A stretch of DNA of 64,000 nucleotides, taken from Antedon mediterranea. Taxonomy: Eukaryota > Echinodermata > Crinoidea > Comatulida > Antedonidae. A program made the translations under genes and the position numbers. The stretch lies in the NCBI RefSeq assembly GCF_964355755.1, contig NC_092677.1, forward strand, positions 26,692,101 to 26,756,100. The letters are read 5' to 3'. Of this stretch, positions 35,167-48,165 are shown piece after piece. Positions within the stretch are counted from its first letter, which is position 1; every line of letters begins with the position of its first letter. The notes under the pieces were generated by a model that was given only the letters and a program-made list of their open reading frames with translations, searched no databases and was not told where the DNA came from.

Positions 35167-38100
35167 ATGGGTAACCGGCAGGGCAAGGCTGCGTCAAGCA
35201 GCAACGACATGCAGAAGAGGAAAGAACCAACGCCGAAACCAGATCCTCCACCACCCACCGTCATTCCGCAACAGAAAGAGCACCGAACTGCCGTAGAACC
35301 GCCATTGAAGATAGAACCAGCACCTGCACCGAAACCATCGCCAGCGAGTTTAGATTTCTACAGAGATGATGTACAAAAGTTACTCTTTGGTCAGTTGGGC
35401 TTTGTAAAGAACACTCAAAAACCTCGGATGGTTCGGATGTTTGTTAGTGCTGTGGCAGTTGGTAAGAAATCTGTACTATTCTGACTAAAATCCTTTTAAA
35501 GAATACTAGAAATGTACTTAAATGGCCTTTAGATAAACAACTGTGTATAGATTTCACATAAATCTGTTGTACCCTGAATCCAACAATACAGTCAACTCTC
35601 CCAAACTATTTAAAACTGGAAACTCTCCCAATTACTCTAGTAGCTAGATCAACTTTTGTATGCACTTTGAGGTCCAGAGAATTAAGGTGTTTGGTCTTAT
35701 GACCTTTCACCCTGACCTTTTGACCTCCTGCCACATTTTCAAAATGTGTAACCAAGCCAAAAATGATTGTTTGAACACCCTAAACCTATTTCTGAAGTGA
35801 AATTCTCTGGACCTCAAAGTGCATACGAAAGTTGATCTAGCTACTAGAGTAGATACCAAACTTTCTGAAAACCGGAAACTCTCCCAATATCAAACTTTCT
35901 GAAAACCGGAAACTCTCCCAATATCAAACTTTCTAAAAAGCAGAAACTCTCCCAATACCAAACTTTCTGAAAAGTGGAAACTCGCCCAATACCAAACTTT
36001 TTGAAATACGGAAACTCTCCCAATACTAAACTTTTCCTGAGGTCACTCCAAAAGGTCCTAAATTTGTATTTAAAATTAGAAACGCTTTCTGAATACCAGA
36101 CATATTAGCCCAGCCCAAGATTTTCATATTTTGGAAGTGTTGACTGTACTGTATATACCGTAGAATACCTTGTGGAGTAGTTTTCAAGCAAAACACTATA
36201 TGTGCGTACCTGGTTGTAAGACCTTGCATATGAACATATTTTATTTTTGCTGGATTTATGGTTTATTGTTTTCGATATTTTTACGTCCATTGTTAAAACT
36301 GTTACTTAGCAACTAGCATTGATCAATCGTTTACCTCTGCTTCACATGTAATATTCACTGTGTTGGTTGATTGTCTGCAGTTGAATAGTGTGGTTTTAAG
36401 GCATTGTGCCGTTAAATTCTGGGTCACGGTCTAAAATTGGTTAAGTAACACTGTATTGTTACAGGACATGATAACAATAGCCTGGAAAGTGTCAAAGTAC
36501 AATCCTTTTTATCCTTGGGGTCGATAAACATTCATCTGGTATAACGTCCACATTCCTTAAGGGGTTAGGTGACTACTGCAATATGCGCAAACCCCCAAAA
36601 ACCCAAGAAAGACACGCCCTTTGGTGATAGTTGTCTTTGACAGCTCTTGTCTTTCATCAGTGCAGCTCCCTTTTTGTGTTTCACTGAAAGGAATAAATAA
36701 ATAAAAATAGAAAACCTCCAAATCACTTGATTGATTATATCAATTGATAATAATTATGACAGAAATTTATGGAGAGAAAAAATTATGAAAATGCTACAAC
36801 TTTTGGTTGTTTATTTTGTTTTTGTCCAAGTCATGAATATAATCAATATTATTACGTGATTTGAATTTTGCTCAAGTGTTTTAGAAAGAAGTTTGAAAAA
36901 TTAAAATTAGAAAAAAAAAAGTAACATTTTTTTAAAATAAATTATAGATTGTCTTTGGTTATACTGTAGCCCAAGTTTTGATATAATCAATAAGTGATTT
37001 GGATGATTCTTGCACAGTATTGCAATGTCCCTTTCTTAGAGCTAAATGCATGAAAAGGTGAACACACTAAAACAAATTTTTTTTTGTGTAGATTCGGATT
37101 TAGAACGAAACATTTTCTGGAAGCATATCTACCCAAAGTTACGATCCCATTGCTCAGAGTTAGGCTATGAGTTTCTGGCCGTTGACCCCCAGGAGGGTTC
37201 TTGGACCAACCTTGTTCAAGATAAAAACACTCGAGACATCTGCTCAAACGTGATCCTAGAATGCCAAGCAAAGTCAACTGGTCCAAACTTTCTGGTGAGT
37301 TACTATTACAACTTTATATTTAATCGGTCAGATGTTTGTTTACCCTTACCTGATTTAATTGTACATTATGCTAGTATATTAAGCCTTTAAGTCTACACTA
37401 TCAAACTTTATGTGACAAAAAATGTGTGATACGCCCAAATATGGTAGTGATATACCCAAACATGGTAGTGATATGACATCATGTCCATATGGGTACATCA
37501 CATTTTGTCACAAAGTTTCATAGTGTAGACAGAGCTTTAAGTAGATGGTGGTTGTCTCTCATGTGGTTTATATTGGTGAGATTTAAAGCTGTTTAGAATT
37601 TCATCTGGGTACGATGAATTTAGTCATTTTATGCCAATACTGATTTTAATTCTAAAACAAGACATCATTCGCTACGTCTTGCATTAGCAAATCCTATTAC
37701 AGTCGTATTAACTTGTATTTCAACCACTTTAAAATCAACAATCTTGTGCATATCAAATCATTTGGCATGCTCCATTATTTCATAGGTAGATAATTTGAAT
37801 TTTTATCCAGGGACTTTAATGATTAATTGTGTAGATATAATAATAGTCATCCTTGCTTGTTATTAAATCCTTTTACTACTCTTGTTCTTTTGTGTCTTTT
37901 TTTTACTAAACAATGCACATTTTCTTTGACACTTGGATGATTTTTTAGGTTGTAAAATTCCTAATTAGTTTTAGCGTGCTTTTTATGGTGAGATGATTTC
38001 ATGCATTTAAAATTATCTAGCCAATTCAGAATCAAATTATTGGTTTTGCGTTGATAAACTCTACATTTATGACTCGTAACATTTCTGAATGAATAAATGC

Positions 38101-41100
38101 CATTATTACTATTATACTTTTCAAATTAATAAGGAAGAAAAACATCTTTTATATGATACTAGAATAAATTTGCCGCATATTAAAGTTGCTCAGATGAAAT
38201 TATAAAAGACTTATATTGATTATGTTCTGAAATTTCTATACCAAAAATCAATAGAAAGATGTAGTGAATTTGTGGGAAATGTTAAGGGTATGCGATGGAA
38301 TATATATAATATTTACTTAAGCTTGGTTCCCACTAGGACACAACGCAATTGTGCAAGCAAGTAGACAATGGCAAGAAGCAGTTTGAATAATCCATCGCTT
38401 GTGATTGGTCAAATCACTTAAGTTGCACTTGCATTGCATCAGAGTGGGAACCACACTTAAGTCAAGATAGTTAAGAAGTGCTTCAGTGAAAAACTTGTTC
38501 TTTTTATCATATTAAATTTAATGAATAATTGCTATTTGTTATTTAGAAAACTGACTTAAGCAAAATCATTGACTTAAAGATGATTTTGTTAATTAATTTA
38601 ACCCATGATATTATATCAGTGGTTTACTATATTGCTCAACAACTTCCAACTTAACTTACTTAAGCAATTTGAGATAAATAAAGAATAAGTACTTAGTAAA
38701 TTCACTTAAAATTAAATAACTAAATTATTAACTTATCAACTTCTTTTTTTGACAGCTCTTCTTGAACCAGAAACATGACCGCTGCATTTGTCCAAAACAA
38801 ATTCGGTCAACAGCGTTTGACCGTTTGCAGAAGAAGGTTGATGAAGAACAAAAAGAACTGATTAATCGTTACTACTACCATGACACCAATGCCATTCCGC
38901 AGGTTCATATTTTACAACCGCCTCATAAGTCTCATGATGATTTCGCAGATTGGCCACAGACGAAAGAACAAATTTGCTCAATTATGAGAAATTGTTGGGG
39001 GAAAGAAGAAAAAGAATTTTATATGGCCTCAGGTACGATTTATTATTAATTACTTTATGCGGCCAGCCCCACTCATTTAAATAGCTCTGTCTACACTATC
39101 AAACTAGTTTGACAAAAAATGTGATGTGCCCACATATGCTAGTGATACGACATCATCACATCCATATATGGGCACATCACATTTTGTCAGTGTAAATCGA
39201 AACCCTGTGGCCTATATTCACCAATGACACTTGGGCTAAGGAAAATACTTACTCTTAAAATAAAAAAACAAATCTCCTATCCTAAGTGCATACAATTTAA
39301 GGGAAATACTTAAATATTTATTGAGTTAAGTGAAATACTTACTTAAGTGTGAGTTTTTGAATTTGATTCAAATGTAGATATTGAAATGGATGTTAGCGAT
39401 GGAATATTTAGCCCCACCAGTAGCAAAGAAGGAACTGTTTGGGTTCACCGTGTTCTCAACGACTTTGATTCAACCGACGAGGTTGCGTGGAAATATGTTG
39501 ACCTTGCCGGTGACCCTAAGGAACCTGACGGACATTCTCAAGAACAACTGATTCAATTGACCCGTCGGTTAGCTGATCAGGTCATAGAATCGCATTTCAT
39601 AAAGGTAAACATTGCATCCGAGTTTTGAACTTGAACTTCCCCATCTTCTAATTTTAACATTGAAGTCTAAAATTTATTTAAGCAAAACCTAGAAAATAAT
39701 TTTCGCCTTTCTTTTATACACAACAAATGCCTGAACTAAAATCTACAATTGTACTAAGCCTTTAGGGAGCATCATTTTCTGAACAGTTAGTATGTTATTG
39801 TTTTTAAAAGTTCAATGTTCCTTGGAAGGAAGGTGGTCTGGATCCACAGGTTCACTCCTCTCACCAGCAGTATGTGGAGACACTGAAAAGTTCACTGTTG
39901 AAGCAATTGATGGAGGTCATAGAGAAATCTATCTCTGAAAAAGAACGTATTGATGAAGAGATACAAACTGCAAGTAAGTCATTTTATTACGCAATAATCT
40001 TCCAAAAAACAGCTGAACTGTGACAACATTTTAGTCAAGGCATATAATATATATTGTTTGTTGTTTTCCAGGTACAAAATATACAGGTTTCCTAATGATC
40101 TTTAAATATTGTTGAAATAACATATATACAAATAACTACTTACAGTCACAACCTTGGTTCAAACAAATATTCTCAGATTATTTTCAAATTTTATTGATAG
40201 AAATCAGCAACAGGTTATTTGACGAGGTGCTTCATCATACCCTTATTGCTCAGAACCACTGTAAGAGTTTTGTTGGGCAGACCCACCTCCTCGAAGACCT
40301 AAAGAACCACTTGACAAGTGACTCCAAGCAGGTCCTACTAATTCACGGTGCTACCGGTAGCGGCAAGTCAGGCGTGGCTGCAAAAATTACAAAGATGTGC
40401 CAACGAGACTCGATGGCCAACGTGATACGGTTCGTTGGGTCGTCTGGTGCGTCACGTTCCGTGAATTCCTTGGTGCAAAGCATATGCGAACAGCTTGCGC
40501 ATATTTACCAAGAACATGTCTCTGTTTCATATAAAGTAAGTAGATATTTCTATAACTGATAATAGGTTTTATTCAATCTTTATTTCAGAATCTTTGGCCC
40601 ATAGAAAGTAAAATTACATATAAATTAAATTAAAAAAATTATTATAAATTATTATGGATTTCATATGATCCTTGTATTAGTCAACTGTCTACAGTACCAA
40701 AATGTGACGTGCCCAAATATGGTATTGATGGACATAATCATGTCCATATATGGGTACATCACATGTTTTTGTCGCATAAAGACAGCTTTATACTACTATT
40801 GAACATAGCCATACCATTGATTGATACAACACTGATGAATATCTTGTTTACTAGGGTGCTGACAAACTAGGGTGTACGTTGTCTCAACTCCTGCTAAAGG
40901 CCTCATCTGAAAGACAAGTGTTGATAGTGTTAGACGGACTGGATACGTTGGACATGAACGTGTCATGGCTTCCCACCACACTACCAAGCCATGTCAAGTT
41001 ACTTCTAACTTGCACAAGTTCTACAAAAACTCATGAAAATATTAAGGTTAGGTTTGTATGAATTGTTTAGATCTTCAAAATAAATAAATAAGTCAATATA

Positions 41101-44100
41101 AATTTTCACCATACAAAATTTGCATAAAAAGTTTAAATATGTAGTATGAAATCAATGATGCATTACAAATGCGGATCTCTGGCTGCTTTTAAGCTCTGTC
41201 TACACTATCCCCAATATCATGTCCATATATGGGCACATCACATTTTTTTGTCACATAAAGTTTGATAATGTAGACAGGGCTTTAGAGTCTGTAAGATACT
41301 GTAAAATTCATTTTTTTTTTCCAGTCTCATTTGGGCAGTCATCTTGTTGAGATTGAAATTCCAGCATTAGATGAAAAAACGATTACAAACTTAATTGAGC
41401 GTTGTTTGCAGTCAAAAGGAAGAACATTAAATGAGGAACAATTGACATTTTTAAACAACAAAGTTGAAAAACAACCGTTTCCCTTATTTGTGCACATGGC
41501 GTGCTATGAAGCGTGTCAATGGCACAGTTTTACGCCAAGTAACGAGCTGAGTTTGCAATCGAGTCTCATTGCTCAATCAGACGCAATATTTGAAAGTCTG
41601 GAAAAACGGTTTGGAAGAACTTTGGTTTCGTGCATTGTGGGAAATCTTTGCACCGCTCGGTACGGACTGTCAAATGTTGAAATGAACGATTTATTATCAA
41701 CGAATTCTGAGCTTATGAAAAAATTAAAAACTGAGTGTGTGCCCACAATGCTTTTGGAGTCGATCCTCCTTGAACTTGAACCCTTCATTCAATCTAATAT
41801 TAAGAACAGAATTTGTTTACGTCAGTTTCGCTACCGCGTTATTTTAGAGACGGCAACGAAGCGTTACTTGGACACGAATGAGAAAAAGGCTGGTTTGTAT
41901 TCAAAGTTACGTAACTATTTTTTTTGTCAAAGTGCTAAGAACGGCGACATGCCTAATGTAAGAAGGTTACAGGAACTGCCGTACCATTCCTTCCAATGTG
42001 GGGATAAAAGTTATTGTAAAACTTACATATGGGATCAGGACTGGATGATGTTAAAGCTCAAAGAATGTGGAGTTTATGAACTATTAGACGATGTAGCTCT
42101 TGCTCTTCAATTGAAACCCAACGATTTAGATTTAAAACTATTACAAAATATGCTACAGGTGTCTGCCTACTCACTAATTTGTGATGGCTATCAGTTGTTG
42201 CTTCAAATTCAACAACGAATGGGTGATACGTTAAAGGGACAAGAGACAAAATACCCATGTATGGTTACTCTGTGCAATATGGCATACAAGCCACCTTATT
42301 CAAACTTTCAGCCATCTCACGCATGTTTGAAACCGTTAGATGCCTCGGAAAACCTAGAAAAAACGCAAGAATCTGACCTCACCGCTATATTTCGTATTAA
42401 AGGCGATGACAAGCATGTTATCTCTGTTTCAAGCGCTAAGGGAGTGGTATCGGTTTGGAATATCGTATCGCAAAAAGCGGTACGAACACTGACAAATATT
42501 GATCAACCGCGTAATGTATGTTGCATCGATAGTTATAAGGTCATAGTTCTTTGTAACCGTGTTCTTAGAATTTACAATCTAGACACGGGCGAGCTAGAAA
42601 GCGAACTTAAAGGGACGATGAACTTAAAAATGCCGTACTTTGCAATGCATGACGAAGAGCACGTTGTTGCATTGTCGCGGAACCGTATGACGGTCAACAT
42701 TATTAAGCGTTCCACAGGCGATGTCGTCTCAACGTTTAAAGTTGGAGAAGATCGTTTTCTCAACAGTTTGTTGGTTAGTGCGAACGGTGAGAAATGCGTT
42801 TGTGGTGACGAAACGCAGAAACCAAGTCCTCTGTTAGTTTGGGATCTTAATAACCGTAAACTTGTTCATGATCTGCGAATCCCGCAACATGAGTTTATAA
42901 CCAGGATGTCATCAATATCGAATGACGGTCATTATGTCGTATGCGTCATCAAGGTTAGTCAAAACATTTACACAATTTGTTTATTGTTTGTCAATTTGTT
43001 TCTCCACACTTAATTAAAACGTTGAATACAGAGTAATTATAATGATATAATAAAAATCAGTGTGGAGAGAAAAAAGCACGCTATAAGACTTGAACCCTAT
43101 AAAACAACATGAGCTATGATACGAGGGAACAGCAATTGCATAAGATCACAATATAACGATTAGGGGGGAAAAAGAGAATAGATATGGTATATATATAATA
43201 TAAAGAATAATAATAATAGTACCCCTTTGGTCTCCCGATATAAATGGGTTGGTTGTAGTGTAAATATATTCTCCTCATTTATTTCACAGGAAAGTGTCTC
43301 CGTGTCCCCTGAATAAAGGGCATCTACTGTATTTAAGATGTATTGTCCCCCTGAAAAAATAATTTCTTAAACAAATTTTTGTTGAATATTCCATTTTAAT
43401 GTAACGTAATAGTTATCCACTTTGACCAAAAATTGGATCTAAAAAAAATGTATTTACCTGAAAAAAATGTAATTAAAAGCACAAAATGGTCAAATTGGCT
43501 GCCAGCCAATGGATTTTTGGTTGAATTTAACCATTTTATTTTTTTTCCCGTTTTTTTTTCTATGGAAGTGATTAGCTTTATATTAACTACAAAATGAGGT
43601 ATTCAAAGTTTGATTTAATTAATCTTCATTTTTCATGTTTTTGGGGGACAATACATCTTTAAAAATTTATTTTAAAAATATTTTGACTGACTGCCATTTT
43701 AGTGGCACTGCCTTCTGGTCGTTTAATTGTCTTCCAAATCATTTCTGTTTCAATGCTACCTCTCACTACTACCTAAGCCTTGCAAAAATTATGTTATAAG
43801 AATGGTCATACAGGAGACTTATTAAGCGCCCTCTCTCACAATCGAGCGTACTGGTACACGATACCCTACAACAGATTGTAAATGTTTCTTTTTCTCTTTT
43901 AGGAGCTTGGTGACACAAGTGCCAACTTTGTGATTGTGTATGATCTTCTTAGTGGGCAGTTGTTTAAGAAGTGGAAACCATCCTTTAACACGACAGCTGT
44001 GTCTATATCAGTAGAAGGGGGCTGTGTTGTGAATGCATTGGAAGATGGTAGCTTGATTGTGTGGGATCTCTCATCTGGCGGCTCAAGGTACTCTTTCTTC

Positions 44101-45211
44101 CTTTTTTTTATAAAGATGCCTTCGCTCAAATCTTGACACCCAGAAAGACTGACTCTAATTTTGGTCTTTTCTTTGATAAACAGGCACCTTACTATTTAAT
44201 TTCAATTAATTAAGTTTAATTTTCATCTGACAAATTTCTTACACATTCTTCATTCTTCTTATACATATGTATATGGCTTTTGTGTGTTGACATCATCTGA
44301 TTTTTATTATGTAATATTGTGATACATGTTAACAAATTTATATTGAGGCAGTTTTATTTTGATTTGTTTATCTACCCTGCCTATGCAGCTATTTGTTTTA
44401 TACATATATACACGTTCCTTTATCTTTACAATACTGTTCAAACATTACTATGTTATGTTTTTTAAATTGTTTCTTTAATTTAGGCATACTTTAAATGGTC
44501 ACACTGATCCTGTAGACAGTATATACCTCTCTCATGATGGCAATCGATGTTTGTCATTTGACAGCACTCAAAAGGATCGCACATTACGTGCATGGGATCT
44601 TCAAACGGGTAAGTTAATTGTTGCCCCCACTTCCAAAATAACATGTGAAACCTCTACATATTATTATCCCGGACATTTTTTGATCAAACCATAATGCAGC
44701 TAGTAATCAGCGAAAAGTTGTGTCTTGACCTTACCAGGTACCTATTTATACACCTGTGTGGAGAGAGGCAAATGTAAAGCTCTGTCTACACTATCAAACT
44801 TTTTATGACAAATAAATGTGCCCATATATGGACATGATGATGTCATATCACTACCATATTTCAGCATATCACTACCATATTTGGGCACATCACAATTTTG
44901 TTGTCAAACTAGTTTGATAGTGTAGACAGAGCTGTAGTAAAGTGTCTTGCCCAAAGATAACAAGCAATACTATAATAATTAACAATCTTTTTATTGTATT
45001 AGGTGAAAGACTTGCAAGTTTCACACCTGACGAACCAATCACTTGCTGTCAAATATCAGCCGACGGATCCTGCGCCCTGATTGGTCTACGCAGTCAAAGC
45101 ACGATTGTCACACTCTGGATAAGAAACAAAGACTCTGTCGATATTCCAAAAGAATCAACATCATACGGTGATTCTACTCACAACGGCAAAGTTTATAAGT
45201 TGGGGGAGTAG
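35167..45211 (+). CDS. NWD1/NWD2-like NACHT-WD40 protein (STAND NTPase)
   Basis: Eleven coding exons join in exact phase into 1279 residues: 35167-35461, 37092-37294, 38756-39032, 39378-39604, 39811-39973, 40201-40535, 40855-41046, 41325-42953, 43903-44087, 44484-44608, 45003-45211; every intron is GT-AG. The start MGNRQGKA fits N-myristoylation. Residues ~17-63 are proline/lysine-rich. Residues ~92-300 match the NWD N-terminal region (ERNIFWKHIYPKLR, then YYYHDTNAIPQVHILQPP), although the usual FxSST motif reads FVSAV. The NACHT ATPase has Walker A GATGSGKS (438-445) and Walker B VLIVLDGLD (522-530). A helical region follows, then degenerate WD40 repeats from ~915 (VSVWNI, LIVWDL, LRAWDL). 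The family forms ATP-switched signalling scaffolds; vertebrate NWD1 is linked to neural and steroid-receptor signalling. The role here is inferred. It is shorter than vertebrate NWD1/2 because there are fewer WD repeats. Confidence 0.9.
35590..36035. repeat. 34 bp intronic minisatellite split by a MITE
   Basis: Units of CAAACTTTCTGAAAACCGGA + AACTCTCCCAATAT repeat at 35590-35633 and 35855-36035, about seven copies in total, in the intron after the first main NWD exon. The inverted-repeat element at 35634-35850 interrupts them. Confidence 0.9.
35634..35850. mobile_element. 217 bp MITE with 50 bp inverted arms
   Basis: The left arm 35634-35683 (starting ACTCTAGTAGCTAGATCAAC) and right arm 35801-35850 (ending GTTGATCTAGCTACTAGAGT) are complementary with one mismatch. 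The central 117 bp is AT-rich with no coding frame. Nearly perfect arms imply recent insertion. Confidence 0.85.
36050..37085. other. Intron; nothing recognised
   Basis: Rest of the first main intron of the NWD-like gene. Short - strand frames here show no domain and no splice support. Confidence 0.5.
37379..37540. mobile_element. 'Tgtctacactatc' MITE, copy 3
   Basis: In intron 2 of the NWD-like gene. Left end AAGTCTACACTATCAAAC, right end ATAGTGTAGACAGAGCTTTA. The centre carries a duplicated AAATATGGTAGTGATATACC segment. Confidence 0.85.
38321..38456. mobile_element. 136 bp MITE, TTAA target duplication
   Basis: TTAA at 38317-38320 and 38457-38460 bound inverted ends GCTTGGTTCCCACT and AGTGGGAACCACAC. 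In intron 2 of the NWD-like gene. A degenerate relative is at about 32731-32842. Confidence 0.8.
39078..39194. mobile_element. 'Tgtctacactatc' MITE, copy 4
   Basis: In intron 3 of the NWD-like gene. TAGCTCTGTCTACACTATCA opens it and CACATTTTGTCAGTGTAAAT closes it; the right terminus is eroded. Confidence 0.8.
40681..40790. mobile_element. 'Tgtctacactatc' MITE, copy 5
   Basis: In intron 6 of the NWD-like gene. Starts TCAACTGTCTACAGTACCAA and ends GTCGCATAAAGACAGCTTTA; diverged, with the TCAAACTAGTTTGAC segment lost. Confidence 0.75.
41189..41284. mobile_element. 'Tgtctacactatc' MITE, copy 6 (short)
   Basis: In intron 7 of the NWD-like gene. TTAAGCTCTGTCTACACTAT and GATAATGTAGACAGGGCTTT are the inverted ends; the left centre is deleted. 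Confidence 0.85.
43337..43658. mobile_element. 322 bp MITE of the GTATTGTCCCCC / TTAA family
   Basis: TTAA at 43333-43336 and 43659-43662 bound GATGTATTGTCCCCC and GGGGGACAATACATCT. Subterminal TAGTTATCCACTTTGACC and the internal GGCTGCCAGCCA palindrome are shared with the 2.8 kb element at 9578-12411. It lies in the NWD-like intron before the exon at 43903. Confidence 0.9.
44775..44935. mobile_element. 'Tgtctacactatc' MITE, copy 7
   Basis: In the last intron of the NWD-like gene. TAAAGCTCTGTCTACACTAT at the left and TTTGATAGTGTAGACAGAGC at the right are near-perfect inverted ends. The centre duplicates the 'CACTACCATATTT' block. Confidence 0.9.
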
Positions 45212-45790
45212 TATTAATGTGCGAACGTACTGAATGGTGCCTGAAAATCACAAATGATGACAGAATTTGAACTTATGGTTCATCGTTCTTTGCTACTTTC
45301 CACGATGCATATTAAAAACTTTCAGGAAAGGCATTTTGGACCGGCAGCCGAAAAAATGTTTTGTTAGAAATTTAGCGAATTGATTGGAAGCAGATATTTA
45401 TAGGAGGTAGCTAATGTGACGTGGTTGGATGATCGTTTGTTAGATGCAGCAGACATGTGTTAGGTTACTGTGCATTTTGTGTCTTCTTCGTCTCGGCATG
45501 CTCTACTTGTGATCGTGCCATTTCTTATTTAGGTATTCACAGTTGTCTTTACATCTGGTTAGTTGTGTGTACATGTCAAGTTTAGATTAGTTGATACACA
45601 AAACAAATCATGGGGAATGCTGTTATGTAGGCCAGAGCTGTTTTAAGTCACCAGGTCTAATTTAAGCATCTGACGACTTAAAATGTTTCATAAAAACAAC
45701 TTTATGTCACTAAAACAATTTCTAGTGTTAAATAATCAATTGTCTGTTACATTGTAAAAGAATTGAAACTCATTATAGTTGAACCCCTGA
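45212..45790 (+). other. Probable 3' UTR of the NWD-like gene
   Basis: Non-coding sequence immediately downstream of the stop at 45209-45211. Candidate polyadenylation hexamers AATAAA occur further on, at 46378-46383 and about 47810; no mRNA end can be fixed from sequence. Confidence 0.5.
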
Positions 45791-45799
45791 TTTGGGACA

Positions 45800-46080
45800 C
45801 TCCTATTTAGAGGACACACCCATATTCAGAGGTCACCCTCCTATTCAGAGGCCACCTTCCTATTCAGAGGTCACACCCTATTCAGAGGTCACACCCTATT
45901 CAGAGGACACACCCCCATTCAGAGGACAAACCCATATTCATAGGACACGTCCTATTCAATGGTCACACCTTTATTCAGAGAACACACCCATATTAAGAGG
46001 ACACGCCTATATTCAGAGGTCACACCGCTATTTGGAGGACACGCCCATATTCAGTGGTCATGCCCCATATTCAGAATTCA
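45800..46080. repeat. ~18-21 bp tandem repeat
   Basis: About fourteen imperfect copies of TATTCAGAGGTCACACCC (variants with GGACACACCC). The opening TTGAACCCCTGATTTGGGAC resembles the ends of TA-type MITEs. Located downstream of the NWD-like stop codon. The open frame across it only reflects the repeat. Confidence 0.9.
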
Positions 46081-48165
46081 TCCTGTTCTACTGTACTTGA
46101 AGCTCTAGTATTGAAAATCAAGTTGTATTCACATTCTACCATTTGAATGTTGTAGTCTAATATTGATACCTATATGTCTTAATCTAGTAAAGAAAAAATC
46201 ATATTCATTTCAATTCAATACAATTTTCTTATTTCCAGTATTTCAAATTCTATTGCTTCAAAATAATTGTATTCAGTATGTGATTAATATATTTTGTAAT
46301 TAGTTACTACCTTGCTCTGACCTCCATTCTGTTGCATTTTCATCCTTTTTCAATTTCACAACTGTTTCCCATCTGACAATAAATTAGAAGGTGCTGTCAT
46401 CAAAGTGCTCCTACTCTACTTATCCCAAGCTAAGATATAAGGGTGCTTAAATGTTTATTTGCTAGTTTCTGCAATTGTACTAGCGTTACACCGTTATGTA
46501 ACTTTCAAATTGCGCATAACATGTACATTATGTCAAGGACGAATATTACCCTGTGGTGCTGGCAGCAAGGCACACATCAAGCCCCAGTAGTCTGACCGTA
46601 TCCAACTCAGTGGCGTAACGCATTTTTAGCCTTTTTTGGCATATTTTAATGCCTGTGTTTTCTTCTGGGCACTGCTCAAGGTCCCCATAAGCCCTGGGGC
46701 CCCTGGGTTTAGACAGACAGACATGATCATAGTGTATCTGCAGGTAAACTTGACATTTAAACACATGTGCCAGCGTGTAGAGAGTTTACTATTGGCAGTA
46801 TTCCAGTGTATGTATTCAGGCTATGAGCTATTACACTTAAAGTGTATATAAGCTCATATAGATGTGTATATTAGAGTAAGTATTTAAGATGTAAAGAATA
46901 TTAATATCTTTATTAGTGGCGTAGAAGAAGGAGGTTATTATCTTTATTAGTGGTGTAGAAGAAGTAATAATCAGGAATCAACAGTAGGCTGAAATATACA
47001 TACAATTATTAAGTCATAATTGTTAATGTAATAATAATAATAATACAGTAACATGTAGTGTTTGACTGTATACCTTCTTTATGGTTCGATATCAACCATG
47101 TTTTAGACGATTCCAAAGATGATATATAATATTGTAGTAAAGGTCAAAGGTTACAATTCGTAATAATCTAATGTAATGATTTGTTGCTTAAACTTAATAA
47201 TACATTGTATGTATATATTCTGTGGTTTCATTCATTAGAGAGATTGCTTTATTCTAGGTGGATATTGGTGGTGTTTATAAACATGTTTAAAGTTATCAAC
47301 GGAGCCGGCCACTAACAAATTAGGGCCAATCCATTCTGTTACCGTGATAAACTTGCTTTTGTAGAAACAATACAATTGCAAAAACTAATACCTACTGATT
47401 GTACAACCCTTTATATAATCATGGTAAATAAAAAATTGGACGAGAATAAACACATATTTTATTTTAACATTTTTTCTCGATTTAATACATCATATATACT
47501 CTTCATTGATGCTTGTCAAATTATATGTAGAGTTACATTATAAGGGTTAGAGTGTGTCCTTGTACTGTAAAGAGGATGGAGTATACGATTCACTGTAAAG
47601 TTTGTGTTGGCTCTACTTTTTGTATAACTCTATGGTGTTATATGCCTCTATGGTTACTTAGGCTTAGGAGTATTTTCAACTGTGATTTGCCATTATATTA
47701 TATATTATATAACTTTATGTGTATTACACATTTTCAAAGCTTTCTACATTATGTGTATAGTGTATGGGTGTGTGTGAGTGAGTTTATTTATTTATTTTTT
47801 GTTGTAAGAAATAAATATTTGATGTGACTACTGATAGAATATTATTGATTGTCATTGTCATTTTTCAGAATAGAAGAAGAATACAATGTATATTATTTGT
47901 TGTCTTTATTTACTGATTCAGATCCATATTGTCCAGTTCACATTCTGAAAAAAGTACCTGTTTAATCTAAATTCAATCAAATCATGAACTCTTTGGTCTT
48001 TTCATGTTAAATAAAAAGAAATCATATAAGTACGAGTACAAAATTTAATCCACATTAATGTATATTAATTCTATTAAATCGTATGCAACAGGACAGACCA
48101 TATTTATAAAAATAAATAGCATTGAATTGAAAATTTGTAATGAAATACAAACATTAAATTTAAAG
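46081..48165. other. Intergenic or long 3' UTR; small duplication at 46905-46975
   Basis: No exon recognised. A ~37 bp segment with CTTTATTAGTGGCGTAGAAG is duplicated in tandem (46905-46975). GTGGCGTAACG near 46611 and GGGGCCCCTGGG near 46700 resemble dispersed transposon ends. AATAAA motifs at 46378 and about 47810 could end the upstream NWD-like transcript. Confidence 0.45.

Noticed and set aside
46600-46720. DNA transposon end (GTGGCGTAACG and GGGGCCCCTGGG words)
   Set aside because: The words recall known dispersed elements, but no paired inverted terminus or target duplication could be found.
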